64,000 bases of DNA from JAHEDT01 sp963825615 (GTDB lineage: Bacteria > Desulfobacterota > Desulfuromonadia > Desulfuromonadales > BM103), in contig CAWGTV010000001.1 in assembly GCA_963825615.1 (NCBI GenBank), positions 1,116,001 to 1,180,000 on the forward strand. The letters run 5' to 3'. Positions 53,593 to 63,937 of this stretch are shown piece after piece. The notes beneath the pieces were generated by a model. That model was given only the letters and a program-made list of their open reading frames with translations. It was not told the origin of the DNA and made no database searches. Each line of letters opens with the position of its first letter. The first letter of the stretch is position 1. The position numbers and the translations under genes were made by a program.

Positions 53593-55368
53593 ATGATCCT
53601 CAAGCATCTTAAATATCTGACGCTTTTCTGGTTATTCACCCAGCTTACCCTCGGTGCGGCGTGGGCCGCGGCAGAGCCTTCGGTACAGCTCGAGATTAGC
53701 GGGGTGAAGAACGCCCGCCTGGAGAATGTCAAGGCGGCCCTGGCGCTGCCGCCGGGGCTCATTCGTAACGGCGCGATCGAGGAGCACTGGCTCGAACGCT
53801 TCGTCGCCAAGATCCCGAAGATGGCCTCCGACGCACTCGAGCCTTTCGGTCTCTACCGGAGCGAAACCACGGTCACCATCGACCGGGCCGACCAGCTCGC
53901 CTACCGGGTCCTGGTCAAGATCGACCCGGGGCCGCAAACGATAGTGCGCAGCTTGACCATCAGCCTGACCGGCGAGGGGAGCCAAGAGGAGAGCCTGCAG
54001 CGTGTGGTCCGCGATTTCCCCCTGAAGCAGGGGGCTTCCCTCGATCACCAGCTTTACGAGCAGGGCAAGGTCGATTTGCGCCTCGAGACCAGCAACCTCG
54101 GCTACCTGAAAGGCTCTTTTACCACGCATGTCATCCGCATCGACCTTGAAGAAGATACCGCTGACATCGAGCTGGTCCTGGATACCGGGCCGCGCTTCTA
54201 CTTCGGAGAGACCACCTTCGAGGATGAGAGCAAAAGCTTCAATAACGATTTCCTGCAGCGCTTCATCACTTACAAGGAGGGAGACGTCTTTTCCCACCAG
54301 GAACTGCACTTAAGCCGTCTCAATTTTTACGCGGCTGATCGCTTCGATGATGTCATGATGGTTCCACTGATAGAAGAGGCGGTTGATCAGCATGTTCCCG
54401 TCAAAGTCAAACTGGTCCTGGGCAAACGGCGGCGCCTGCGCCCCGGGATCGGTTACGGCACAAACACCGGGGCCCGGGTCTCGCTGCGCTATAAGAACAT
54501 GCAGTCCGGCGAGCACCCGCATGCTCACTTGTTCGATCTCACCTTGGCCGAGAAAGTGCAGTCTTTCGAAACCACCTATACCATTCCCCAGCCCGGCAGC
54601 GTCGACAATAATCTGATCGGCACCATCGGCGTCCGCCAGGAGGATCTCGAAACTTACCAGACTCAGATGTTCTATGCTGAAGTGGAGGAAACTTACGGGC
54701 TGGCGCAGGGCAAGATCGGCTCGCTGTTCCTGCGCTACCTTTACGAAGACAGCGACGTGGGAAATGAAGGCAGCAACATCGCGAAGCTGGTTATCCCGGG
54801 GGTGCGCTATTACCAGAGGCACTATGACGACCCGCTCAACCCCAAGAGCGGCTACCAGTTCCGAGTCGAACTGCGCGGCAGTTATGATTTTCTGTTGTCC
54901 AACCTGACCATCGGCCAGGGGATCGCCGCCGGCAGCTGCATGCTGCCGCTGACCCGCAACCTGTCCCTGCATCCACGCATCGAAGCCGCCACGACGATCA
55001 AGCAAGATAAATTCAGCGATGTGCCCTCATCGATGCGCTTCTTCGTCGGCGGGGACAACAGTGTGCGCGGCTACGCCTATAAATCCCGCGGCCCCAAAAA
55101 CAAGTACGGTGACGTCATCGGCGGCGATTCGCTGCTGGTCGGCAGCCTGGAACTGGAATACGCCGTGAACGAACGGTGGGGGCTGGCGCTCTTCTACGAT
55201 GCCGGCAGCGCCTTCAATGCCTCTGAAAAAATGGAGTTCATCCAGGGCGCCGGCATCGGCTTCCGCCGCTACACCCAGATCGGGCCGATCAAGTTCGACC
55301 TGGCCACCCGGATCAACGACGACCGCGACGCTGTCCGCATTCACTTCAGCGTAGGGTTCGACATATGA
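53593..55368 (+). CDS. tamA: Outer-membrane translocation module TamA (Omp85 family)
   Basis: A 591-residue Omp85 protein. After a signal peptide (LKYLTLFWLFTQLTLGAAWA) come three POTRA domains (about 25-270; e.g. VQLEISGVKNARLENVKAAL; TIVRSLTISLTGEGSQEESLQ) and a sixteen-strand barrel with the Omp85 motif near its end (VGGDNSVRGYAYKSRGPK) and terminal phenylalanine-rich strand. TamA with TamB moves or delivers lipids and autotransporters to the outer membrane. The ATG at 53593 has no ribosome-binding site, and a TTG at 53548 in the same frame is an alternative. Its stop overlaps the tamB start. Confidence 0.9.
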   Translation: MILKHLKYLTLFWLFTQLTLGAAWAAAEPSVQLEISGVKNARLENVKAALALPPGLIRNGAIEEHWLERFVAKIPKMASDALEPFGLYRSETTVTIDRADQLAYRVLVKIDPGPQTIVRSLTISLTGEGSQEESLQRVVRDFPLKQGASLDHQLYEQGKVDLRLETSNLGYLKGSFTTHVIRIDLEEDTADIELVLDTGPRFYFGETTFEDESKSFNNDFLQRFITYKEGDVFSHQELHLSRLNFYAADRFDDVMMVPLIEEAVDQHVPVKVKLVLGKRRRLRPGIGYGTNTGARVSLRYKNMQSGEHPHAHLFDLTLAEKVQSFETTYTIPQPGSVDNNLIGTIGVRQEDLETYQTQMFYAEVEETYGLAQGKIGSLFLRYLYEDSDVGNEGSNIAKLVIPGVRYYQRHYDDPLNPKSGYQFRVELRGSYDFLLSNLTIGQGIAAGSCMLPLTRNLSLHPRIEAATTIKQDKFSDVPSSMRFFVGGDNSVRGYAYKSRGPKNKYGDVIGGDSLLVGSLELEYAVNERWGLALFYDAGSAFNASEKMEFIQGAGIGFRRYTQIGPIKFDLATRINDDRDAVRIHFSVGFDI

Positions 55369-58300
55369 AGCGCGGCCTGCTCATCGGACTCGCCGTGTTG
55401 GTGTCCATCGGCCTGTCGCTGGCCGCTTTCGGCTTCTGGTGCCTGGGGACCACGGCCGGAACGCGCTGGCTCTTGGACACGGCCGGCAAGGCGTCCGGGA
55501 CCGAGATGACCACGGCAGAGTTCGAGGGCTCACTGCTCGACGGCCTGGCCCTTACAGGACTTCGCGTCGCCTGGGACGGCGGTGAGATCCAGGCCGACAC
55601 CATCAAACTGGTCCTCCAGGGAATCAGCCCTTGGTCAGGGATTCTGGCCATCGATGAACTGGCGATCAACCGCCTGGTCCTGCAGATGGACGAAGAGAGC
55701 GGAGAGGCTCCAACCGTCGACACCGGGGACAGGGTTTCGACCGTATCCCTGGCGGTGGCCCCCGAATGGCTCGAAGTCACGATCGATCGCCTGCAGATCA
55801 CCGGCTTCGTCTACCGGAGCGCAGCCGCTCCAGCCGACGAAGTGGTGATCGCCGACCTGATCGCCGGGCAGTACCGGCTGGCCGATCATCGGCTCGTGGC
55901 CCATGGCTTTGCCTATCATTCCCCGTATGTCGAACTTGACGGCGATTTCGACTGGGAACTGACGCAGCCACACCTGGCCATGACTGCGGACGTGCTCCTG
56001 CCCGCAACCTGTGTCGATCCAGAGCTGTTCGACACCATCGCGGTGCCGATCGCGTTCCCCGGGCACCTCGAATTCGACGGCGACTGGAACGGCTACAAAG
56101 GCCCGGTCCGCTTCGGGGTCAGCGACGATTCGGGGAACAGGGTCTGGCTGTCCGCCCTGGCGACCGGGTCCTGGCGCGGCATCCGCTTCGACGATCTCCA
56201 GGGGCGCTACCTCGGCGGTGCGCTCGCCGGCGATCTCGACCTGGCCTGGATCGACTCCTACCGGATGCACGGCCAGCTCTCCGCGCGGGACATTGATCCA
56301 TCGATCCTGATCGCAGGGACGACGGGCAAGGCAACCTTCGACGTCGCGGGAGAGCTGTTCGTCCCCTATGATGACCAGCCGCTGCAAGCCAAGGTCGCCA
56401 CCTTGCTCCATGACGGCCAATTCCGCGGGCATTCGCTGCAGGGGCAAGTTGCCGCGCAGTGGCTCGGGCAGACCCTGGTCGATCTCGATGTCGACCTGAC
56501 CGGCGACGGCGCCCACCTGCTGGCCAAAGGGGTCCCTGCCCAGAGGGTCGACGTCGACCTCGAGGTCGCGGACCTGGCCGCGTTCCATGCTGAGCTTGCC
56601 GGGCAGGCCGCTGCCCGTGGCTGGCTGAGCTGGTCGGACGAGGCCCTGGCCGGTGAGTTCGATGGCCACGGCGAGAACCTGGCATGGCAGGATATCAAGG
56701 TCCGCAAGGTCGCGTTTCAAGGCCGGCATGCGGCGGGGGTCGAGCAGGTTGCGTTGACCCTGACCGGAGACGACTGGAGTCGCGGCACACTCACATTGCA
56801 ACGGGTCGCCGGAGAGCTGTCCGGCACCCTCTCTGCCCATCGACTCAAACTTGCCGCGGACGGCTCTGCCGGTCATTTTAACGCATCGGCCAGCGGCGCT
56901 TACCAGCCCGGGCAGTGGAGCGGCCGGATCGAACAGTTGATCGGCGATGATACGCCATGGGGCCGATGGTCGATGCCGCACCCGGCACACCTGGAGTGGA
57001 ACGAAGGGGTTGCCAACATCGATGATCTGCAGCTCGTTGCGGACACGGGCGCCCGGCTGGAACTCGCAGTGCAGCAATGGGGGTCCCCGGAACAGGCCAG
57101 CGTCACCATGGACTTGACCAGGTTCGAACTCGCCTGGCTACAGCCTTATGCCGCATTCGGCCGTCTGGCAGGACAAGCCGATGGCCATCTGCAGTATGTT
57201 ATGCGCGCTGGACAACCCTTGTCGCTCAACGCACACTTTACGGCGGGGGGGCGAATCGAAGGGGAATATTTCGAGTTGGCCTATGAAGGCCTTGACCTGG
57301 ATGTCCGCTGGGACCAGGGCGGACTGCAACTCACCGCAACGGCCAAAAGCGACACCGGAGAAGGTCTCCAGGCCAGTGCGACAGCCCCTGCTCCATTGGC
57401 CTGGGCCTGGCCGATTGCAGGGCTGTCAGCCAACCTTCAGTGGCAGGGGATCAAGCTGGAGCGCCTCAACAGGTTTTTGCAGGACAGTCAACTTGAAGGG
57501 TTGGCCGATGGCAACCTCTCCTTGGCTTTCACGGGTGAGCGCCTGTCTCAGATGACCGGGCAGCTGTCAGCCCATGGCCGGCTGATGCAAGGGGACCGCG
57601 AGCTGGGCCCGCGCAGCCTGGAAGCCGACCTGAATTGGGATGCCGGACATTTCCAATGTGTGGCAAAAATTGTCGGTGCAAGAGGCGGGCACGCCTCCGT
57701 GTTGTTGACTTCGACCCAGGCGGCTACCATGGGCTGGCCTGAATCCGGGGAGATTGAGCTTGAAGTCGAAGGGATCAGTTTCTCGGCCCTCGAGCCGGTA
57801 CTGCCCCAGGACATCGAGGTGACCGGCATCGTCAATGCCAGTGCCACGGGCACCTGGGGGCGCACAGGGACAGTCGACTTGAGCGGGCAGCTGCAATTGC
57901 AGGACAGCCAGGTCGGCTGGACCACAGAAGATGGCAAGGTCCGCCTGCCGTTACGTAATGCCGTGGCCGACTGGAACTGGGCCGATGATAGCCTCACCGG
58001 AACCTTCGCCATGAACCTCGCCGAACATGGCGACTTCAAGGGGACCTGGCAGCTGCCCCTGCCCGCCCGCATCCCAACCGCCTTTGATCCCGCCGGAAAG
58101 CTGGAGGTGACGGTGGATGGCCAGATGCAGGCCATCGGCATCCTTTCCGCCATCGGCCCCTGGCTGATGCAGGATGTTCGAGGCGAAACACAGGTGAATC
58201 TCGCCTTACAGGGGACCTGGGCAGAGCCCGACCTGCGTGGCAAAATTGTCGTCAAAGACGGTGCGGCCTACCTGCCCATAACAGGCCTGCAGCTGGAAGA

Positions 58301-59267
58301 TTTCCAGCTGCAGGCCGAACTGGCCGGCGACCGGCTGCGTATCGACCAGTTGAGCCTGCACTCCGGGACCGGTGACTTGTCCGGTCATGGTGAAGTGATT
58401 TTCGACCGCTGGCAGCTGTCCAGCTACCGCCTCGAAATTACCGGCAAGGACCTGCAGGTGGTTGATTTTCCGGAACTGCAAATGACCTGCAACCCCGACC
58501 TGGTGCTCTCCGGCACCCCGGACCGCTTGTCCGTCCAGGGTTCTGCGCTGATTCCCAGGCTGGCGATCAGGGAGAGTAAGGGAATCCCCGAAGTGCAGCC
58601 GCACAAAGACGTCGTGCTGGCAAAAACAGAAGAAAAACGTCAGGAGCTGACTGTCGCGACTGATATCCAGATTATTGTGGAGCTCGGTGACGATGTCACC
58701 TTTAAATCCGGCGGAGTCGATACCCGTCTCACAGGTGGCGCCGTGATGACCATGGGGCCGACGGGCGAACTGCTGGCCCAGGGAGAGATCCAGCTGGTCT
58801 CAGGGTCGTTCCGCGCCCACGGAGTCAATTTGAAGATTCGACAGGGGATCTTGAACTACAAGGGCGATGTCATCACCAACCCGGAACTGCGGATTTTTGC
58901 CGCCCGCGAGGTCGGTGAGGTTCTGGCAGGGGTCCAGGTGACCGGCACTGCGGAAGCGCCCGTGGTCACGCTCTATTCGCGACCGGCCATGCCAGAACGC
59001 GATATCCTCGGCTACATGCTCATGGGCCGCGCCATTAATGCGGAAAGCCAGGAGGCAGACATGCTGATGATGGGCGCCGGCTCCCTGCTGCCGGGCTACG
59101 GCGGAACGCTCTCCGACCTTGGCATTACCGATATTGATATCCAGGGACTGTTCACCGGGACCGGCGGTCTGCGCCTGCGCCGGCAATTCGCCGAGAAGTG
59201 GGAGGTCGAATCAACCCTGGGGGCTGAAAGCGGGATTGATCTCTTCTACATCTTCGAATTTAAATAG
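55365..59267 (+). CDS. tamB: Translocation and assembly module TamB
   Basis: A 1300-residue protein of the AsmA/TamB class: an N-terminal membrane anchor (LLIGLAVLVSIGLSLAAFGFWCL), about 1,000 residues of beta-taco repeats, and the DUF490 C-terminal domain (INAESQEADMLMMGAGSLLPG, TDIDIQGLFTG, TLGAESGIDLFYIFEFK). It bridges the periplasm from the inner membrane to TamA, and related proteins carry phospholipids. Length is normal for the family. Its ATG overlaps the tamA stop by 4 bp, a conserved gene order. Confidence 0.92.
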   Translation: MKRGLLIGLAVLVSIGLSLAAFGFWCLGTTAGTRWLLDTAGKASGTEMTTAEFEGSLLDGLALTGLRVAWDGGEIQADTIKLVLQGISPWSGILAIDELAINRLVLQMDEESGEAPTVDTGDRVSTVSLAVAPEWLEVTIDRLQITGFVYRSAAAPADEVVIADLIAGQYRLADHRLVAHGFAYHSPYVELDGDFDWELTQPHLAMTADVLLPATCVDPELFDTIAVPIAFPGHLEFDGDWNGYKGPVRFGVSDDSGNRVWLSALATGSWRGIRFDDLQGRYLGGALAGDLDLAWIDSYRMHGQLSARDIDPSILIAGTTGKATFDVAGELFVPYDDQPLQAKVATLLHDGQFRGHSLQGQVAAQWLGQTLVDLDVDLTGDGAHLLAKGVPAQRVDVDLEVADLAAFHAELAGQAAARGWLSWSDEALAGEFDGHGENLAWQDIKVRKVAFQGRHAAGVEQVALTLTGDDWSRGTLTLQRVAGELSGTLSAHRLKLAADGSAGHFNASASGAYQPGQWSGRIEQLIGDDTPWGRWSMPHPAHLEWNEGVANIDDLQLVADTGARLELAVQQWGSPEQASVTMDLTRFELAWLQPYAAFGRLAGQADGHLQYVMRAGQPLSLNAHFTAGGRIEGEYFELAYEGLDLDVRWDQGGLQLTATAKSDTGEGLQASATAPAPLAWAWPIAGLSANLQWQGIKLERLNRFLQDSQLEGLADGNLSLAFTGERLSQMTGQLSAHGRLMQGDRELGPRSLEADLNWDAGHFQCVAKIVGARGGHASVLLTSTQAATMGWPESGEIELEVEGISFSALEPVLPQDIEVTGIVNASATGTWGRTGTVDLSGQLQLQDSQVGWTTEDGKVRLPLRNAVADWNWADDSLTGTFAMNLAEHGDFKGTWQLPLPARIPTAFDPAGKLEVTVDGQMQAIGILSAIGPWLMQDVRGETQVNLALQGTWAEPDLRGKIVVKDGAAYLPITGLQLEDFQLQAELAGDRLRIDQLSLHSGTGDLSGHGEVIFDRWQLSSYRLEITGKDLQVVDFPELQMTCNPDLVLSGTPDRLSVQGSALIPRLAIRESKGIPEVQPHKDVVLAKTEEKRQELTVATDIQIIVELGDDVTFKSGGVDTRLTGGAVMTMGPTGELLAQGEIQLVSGSFRAHGVNLKIRQGILNYKGDVITNPELRIFAAREVGEVLAGVQVTGTAEAPVVTLYSRPAMPERDILGYMLMGRAINAESQEADMLMMGAGSLLPGYGGTLSDLGITDIDIQGLFTGTGGLRLRRQFAEKWEVESTLGAESGIDLFYIFEFK

Positions 59268-59448
59268 AGCAGGGAGGGCCCGGGCGGGCGTATTCCGGCA
59301 ACAGCCTCATCACCGCCTGACTCCCTGCACGCAATGAATCTTCAACAAGCCTTTCATACCAGCGATGAGCCACTGGGCCGCGAGTTACGTCACAATGCCT
59401 GGAGCAGAGGCGTTCAGCGGCCCATGATTTTGCGCGGTCGTTTAACGC

Positions 59449-61153
59449 TCATGCGTTTTCCGCAGAAGGCATCGGATCCGGCGGATCGGCCTCGTAATGC
59501 GGTGAGACGATGGCGATGCCGGCCTCGTTGAAGGTGTCCTGGATGTTGCTGTGCAATGTGCCCAGGACGGCCATCCGCGTCTCCGGTTGTTCCAGGTGGG
59601 CGTTGAGCTGGTACTCGACATAGAAATCCGACAGGGCGGTCTGCACGACAAACGCCGGCGGCTGCTTCTTCAGCCCGGCCGTCCGGTCGGCCGCCGCGGT
59701 CAAGAGCTCGTGGACCTTGCGCCAGGGGGCGGAGTAGCCGATGGTGACCGAGGTGTGCAGGATGACGCCGTCCTTCCCCGCCAGCCGGGTGAAATTCTTG
59801 GTCGCCGTGCCCAGAACCACCGAGTTGGGGATCGTCACTTCTTCCCGCTTGCTGGTGCGGATCTTGGTCGCCAGCATGTCGAGGGCGGTGACCACCCCTT
59901 CGGTCTCGCCGATGCGCACATAATCGCCGACCTGGTGCGCACGCGTATACATCAGCACCAGGCCGCTCATCGCCTGGTTGATCACCCCCGACCCGCCCAG
60001 GGAAATCATCAAACCGATCAGCACGGTCATCCCCTTGAAGGCATCACTGCCGCTCCCCGGCAGATAGGGGTAGCAGGCCACCAGGGCGAACACATAGCTG
60101 ATCGCGACCACGATCCGCCGCGTCGGCCGCGCCGTTTCCGGGAAAACGCCGGGGAGCGTGATCCGGCCGGATTCGGCCGCCTCGAACAGCAGCGCCGCCA
60201 GCCTGGCGATCACGCGGGCAAAGAGTAGGATCAGGGCGATCTTGAAAAGGTTCGGTAAGGCATCGACAACCACCAGCCCCATGCTGCGGCAGGTCCCCAG
60301 CACATAGGTCCAGACCCCCTCCCCCCAGGGGCGGGTGTAGGGGAACTGCTTGAGGACATAGGCCAGCCAGGTAAAGCTCAGGAAGATGTTACAGGCCACG
60401 ACCGCAAAGGTGATCACCCGGCGGGCGATCACAGAAACCTTGTTGGAAATCGAGGCGCGTGATCCGGGTTAAATGCGCGGATTTGGTTTCAACCTTGCTC
60501 ACCAGAAAACGCTGCAACAGCTTGCGGAGAAAGACCAGCAGCCCGATGGCCAAGGCCAGCGCCAAGGTTGCCAACAGCGCGAAGCCGACAGCCTTGAGCA
60601 TATACCCCGCACTGCGTTCTTCGCGGAGTTCTGCGACGATTTGCGAGAACGCCTTGAGCGCCTCGGCAACGACCTGCTCATAGGTCTTATTACCAAGCGG
60701 ATCGAGATCGAGGTAGGCAATGGATGCCACGTTTACATGGTTGATCTGGATGACTACGCCGTAAGGAGGGAAAGGCTTGACCGTCGGATCAGAGATTTCC
60801 TCTCCGGTCACCGCACTAGCAAACTGCTGTTGCAGATTACTGACCCGCAGCTGCGGGATCAACCCGGCAACATCGGCACGCAGGGTGAGGATTTTGCGGT
60901 TGCGGATCACCAGGTCGGCAGGCTTGCTGTCAGGGTTCAGCGTGACCATGCTGTCAGGAGGTGCAGCCGGCTCGGTCGGGCTGTTGGTCACCTTTGCGGG
61001 AGGGGCCTCGGCCGAATCCGGAGCGGCAGCGGGAAGCCCAGAGGGCACGGGCAGAGACGCCTCCAACGATTGCTCAACGGCACTGACCGGGTCCGCCATC
61101 AAGGCACTCAGAATGAAGCTCATGACACAGACAAGTTTTATCGTCCTGACCAT
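59449..61153 (-). pseudogene. MscS-type mechanosensitive channel, disrupted by a frameshift
   Basis: Two overlapping frames form one channel gene. The N-terminal part (61153 to about 60452) has a signal peptide (LVCVMSFILSALMADPVSA), a periplasmic region and a helix (VGFALLATLALALAIGLLVFL). The C-terminal part (about 60451 to 59449) has further helices and the MscS core (MISLGGSGVINQAMSGLVLMY, VGDYVRIGETEGVVTALDML, EEVTIPNSVVLGT). One extra base at 60451 breaks the frame; removing it joins RITRL to ISNKVSVIARR and yields 567 residues. GGGGAG supports the start. As with the DUF4139 gene, error versus real inactivation cannot be decided. Confidence 0.8.
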
Positions 61154-61260
61154 TTCGGTCTCCCCGGTGAGTAACAATCGTTGGCAGTGAGTTTGAACAT
61201 GCCGTAAGTCACTTGAATTATAGGTGGGATTAATAACAAGACAAGCAGTCTGAATGACAA

Positions 61261-61298
61261 GAGCAAACAGGCGTTAAATAAATAGCGCCCGTTTGCTC
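61261..61298 (-). terminator. Hairpin after the FadL gene
   Basis: A 13-bp stem with one mismatch (GAGCAAACAGGCG 61261-61273 with 61286-61298), located 23 bp after the FadL stop in the minus-strand direction. The following U-tract is weak. Confidence 0.6.
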
Positions 61299-61320
61299 TC
61301 ATGTGATTGTCGCTGCCTGT

Positions 61321-62637
61321 TCAAAAAACCCAGTTCAAGCCAAGCACGATATTGTGGATCGCCATGTTTTCATACTCCCCGGAGACCCGTCCGGCCAGCG
61401 GGCCGCGGTTGACGTCCATCGACAGGTCCCCCATCCAGGTCAGTTCATAGGCGCAGTTCAGGGTCAGCGCCTCACTCCATGCGTACTGCCCGCCGGCACC
61501 GAAGCGCCACATTGCGCCGCTCGGCAAATCCGGTGTCAAATCCTTCTCGTCGACCATCTCGCTGTCGTAGGCAATACCACCGCTCAGCAGCAAGGGATCT
61601 GACCACTGGTATTGCGCCCCCAGGGCGACATGCCAGGTGTCCTTGTATTGGCGGTCAACGGTGAGCGAGGTGGTGTCTTCCGCTGCCACCGTGATATCGA
61701 CCATGCCGAACTGCGACCAGTCCTGCCAGCCGAGGTTGCCCATAATCGCCAGGCGGTCGTTCAACTGGTGAAAAGCACTCAGCATGACCGCCTGCGGCGC
61801 TTCGAGGGGAACTTTGATCTTGGCATCAAGCAGACCGTTGGAATCCAGAAGCGCAGCTAAACCTGGTCGAAGGCCTTTGAACTCGGCGTTCGATTCGAAG
61901 TCCAGCTTGGTCTTGGTCAGGTAGGTGGCGCCGAAGCGGGTCCCCGGCTGCGGCTCGACCAGCACACCGAAGGTGCCGCCAAAACCCCAGACATTATCAT
62001 CGAGCTTTAACTCGCCATCGGGATAGCCGGGATTCAGGACTGCCGCGTTGTTGACCGCGACCTTTTCCTCCAGGGTTCCGTACATGGCGTTGAGGCTGGC
62101 GCCGATTGAGACCTGGTCATTGGCGCGATAGGCCAACGCCGGGGCCAGGGTGATCCCCTGCAGCAGCACCTCTTTCAGGTAGTAGCGCCCGACCCAGTCG
62201 TCGCCGTAATCGAGTCCCAGTCCGAAGTTGCCGGCCACGCTGAAGCCGAAGCTCACATCCGGCGTCAGCGGCGTCACCATGAAGAGGCCGCCCGACGGAA
62301 TCCAGCCGCTGGCATCGTCGTCGTCACCGGACAGCGGCCCCTTGATGGCGGTCATCGCCGGGGCAAACCCCGTGTTGCCGTCCGGGTTGAACTTGACATG
62401 CACGTACATCGGCTGGACGCCGAACTGGATCTGGGGCTGCTTCAGACGGGTCATCCCGGCCGGGTTGGTGAAGGCGGTGCTGGCGTCCTGGGCGCGGGCG
62501 GCATAACCGGCCGCGGCCAGGCCGACATCCGGAGTAGCGAGTTCATAAAGGTAGAGGCCTCCGGCATAGGCTGGCAGCGCAGTGGCCAGCACACAGGCCA
62601 GAAGAAACCAGAGAATCATTGTTCTGTTGGTTATCAT
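61321..62637 (-). CDS. OmpP1/FadL-family outer-membrane transporter
   Basis: A 438-residue barrel protein. The signal peptide (ILWFLLACVLATALPAYA) is followed by the family start GGLYLYELATPDVGLAAAGYAARAQDASTAFTNPAGMTRL-like block (NPAGM motif) and ends with a terminal Phe (LGLNWVF). FadL-type proteins let long-chain fatty acids or hydrocarbons pass the outer membrane. AAGGAG lies upstream of the ATG at 62637. Confidence 0.9.
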   Translation of the reverse strand: MITNRTMILWFLLACVLATALPAYAGGLYLYELATPDVGLAAAGYAARAQDASTAFTNPAGMTRLKQPQIQFGVQPMYVHVKFNPDGNTGFAPAMTAIKGPLSGDDDDASGWIPSGGLFMVTPLTPDVSFGFSVAGNFGLGLDYGDDWVGRYYLKEVLLQGITLAPALAYRANDQVSIGASLNAMYGTLEEKVAVNNAAVLNPGYPDGELKLDDNVWGFGGTFGVLVEPQPGTRFGATYLTKTKLDFESNAEFKGLRPGLAALLDSNGLLDAKIKVPLEAPQAVMLSAFHQLNDRLAIMGNLGWQDWSQFGMVDITVAAEDTTSLTVDRQYKDTWHVALGAQYQWSDPLLLSGGIAYDSEMVDEKDLTPDLPSGAMWRFGAGGQYAWSEALTLNCAYELTWMGDLSMDVNRGPLAGRVSGEYENMAIHNIVLGLNWVF

Positions 62638-62721
62638 GATTTTACATCTCCTTTTTCAGACAATGTCATGTAAGCATCACTCATTGCAGCTATTCATCCC
62701 TTTTGTCGTTGCGATTGTGAA
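62638..62721. other. Promoter region of the FadL gene
   Basis: 84 bp with no frame; together with the remnant at 62722-62924 and the hairpin at 62953-62988 it fills the 451-bp gap upstream of fadL. Confidence 0.4.
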
Positions 62722-62924
62722 TTAAGGATTTGGTGCCGTCAAGACATCTGGAGGAACATTCTCCAGATTTTCTACCAGAATCCGCCGCATCTCGTTAATA
62801 GCCAGCGGATTCAGCTGGCTGGAGTGGCCGCTCTTGACTATAAATTCAGACTCCATGGCGCCAGTGGTATCTCCGCCAAGGTCTTGAGCAACGGGTTGTC
62901 CGGCGACATGCCGTCTGCACTGGT
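62722..62924 (-). pseudogene. Remnant of an alpha/beta-hydrolase gene
   Basis: Reading the minus strand, TSADGMSPDNPLLKTLAEIP at the start and ESEFIVKSGHSSQLNPLAIN ... RRILVENL at the end match the C-terminal part of a family of bacterial alpha/beta hydrolases (lipase-like), where about 30 residues normally stand between APW and ESEF. Here the two pieces are joined at TGGAG in different frames, so an internal deletion plus frameshift is present and the upstream catalytic part is missing. The stop TAA is at 62724-62722. Not functional. Confidence 0.6.
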
Positions 62925-62952
62925 AAAGATGGTTTTTCTCCTTGTAAACGAA

Positions 62953-62988
62953 ACATGGCGGGCAAAATGTTTACTCCGCCCGCCATGT
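62953..62988 (-). terminator. Hairpin downstream of the 63089 lipoprotein gene
   Basis: A perfect 11-bp stem (ACATGGCGGGC 62953-62963 with 62978-62988) and 14-base loop, 100 bp after the lipoprotein stop in transcription direction; followed by GTTTCGTTT. Confidence 0.55.
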
Positions 62989-63088
62989 CTGCGCTCAGAT
63001 TTTTTCGGCATCAATCCGTGATCGCGTCGATCGCCGGAGGCTCGATCGGAACTCATTGCCCGGATCGCCCCCCGCCCCCGAGAAAAAA

Positions 63089-63925
63089 CTACCTGGTGGA
63101 TCGTTTGAGCTCTGTGCAAGAGGCTTCGGCAAGGGAGTGGATCAGTTGTGAGACGCGGAAGCCAGCCGGGTAATCGGCACCAAAGCCCTCGGTCGGGGGG
63201 TCCGCCGGCTGGCCGGTGAGCACCATGAGCAACGACGTGTAGGGGGAGGCGTCGGACATCGCCAGGTGGTAGGTGACCATAACCGCCGGCAAGGCTGGGG
63301 AATCGCCAAGCAGCCAGGCGCCCTGGCCGGCGCCGCAGGGGGTGAAGCTGCGCACCTCGTGGCCGATGACCACCTCGCCGGCCACGATCAGCTCGCCAGC
63401 GGCGAGGACAACCTCCTCGAGATGGTCCTCCCTGCTGACCAGGTATTTCGACACCCCCAGCGACGGCGGCGTCGACATCGCCTCGCCCGGCGGGCGGTCG
63501 GCATAATCGACGATCACCACGCCGTGACGGATCGCCAGCTGTTGGGGCGCGATGCGATCGCCGATGAAAACTGCATCAGTACCGAAGAACATCCCGTCGC
63601 GATTGAGCGCCGCGGCGACGTGATAAAAGGTGCCGCTGCCGCCGGTGGTCTGGACCAGCAGTAGGGCGGCATCCGCCACACCGTCGCCGTCGAGGTCGCC
63701 ACTGACCGGCTCTCCGAAGAACTCGACCACGGTCTTCGAGGCGGCACCGGGAACCACCTCGACCTCGGCCCGACCAGCCCGCAGGGTGAATGGCTCGCCG
63801 TTAACCAGGTAGGTCGCTTCGCGTGGTGTAAGTGCACTGATCGGGGCGACCGACACCTCTGGAGCGGAGCCAGGAACGGCGCAGCCGCATAGCAGACAAA
63901 CGAGGGCCAGCAGCAGCGTTCTCAT
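63089..63925 (-). CDS. Putative lipoprotein, function unknown
   Basis: A 278-residue exported protein. Signal peptide LLLALVCLLCGC with lipobox LCGC (Cys 15). An FG-GAP-like calcium-binding signature DLDGDGVADAALLL lies near residues 76-90, within a beta-rich body; similar text appears in proteins with VCBS/FG-GAP elements. No enzyme motif was found. It starts 12 bp after the stop of a further gene that enters from the right, so both belong to one operon. Confidence 0.7.
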   Translation of the reverse strand: MRTLLLALVCLLCGCAVPGSAPEVSVAPISALTPREATYLVNGEPFTLRAGRAEVEVVPGAASKTVVEFFGEPVSGDLDGDGVADAALLLVQTTGGSGTFYHVAAALNRDGMFFGTDAVFIGDRIAPQQLAIRHGVVIVDYADRPPGEAMSTPPSLGVSKYLVSREDHLEEVVLAAGELIVAGEVVIGHEVRSFTPCGAGQGAWLLGDSPALPAVMVTYHLAMSDASPYTSLLMVLTGQPADPPTEGFGADYPAGFRVSQLIHSLAEASCTELKRSTR

Positions 63926-63937
63926 CAGCGGACCCGG

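Noticed and set aside
55635..57077. A 480-codon minus-strand frame inside tamB
   Set aside because: Shadow of tamB in GC-rich sequence; no start signal, no recognisable motif.
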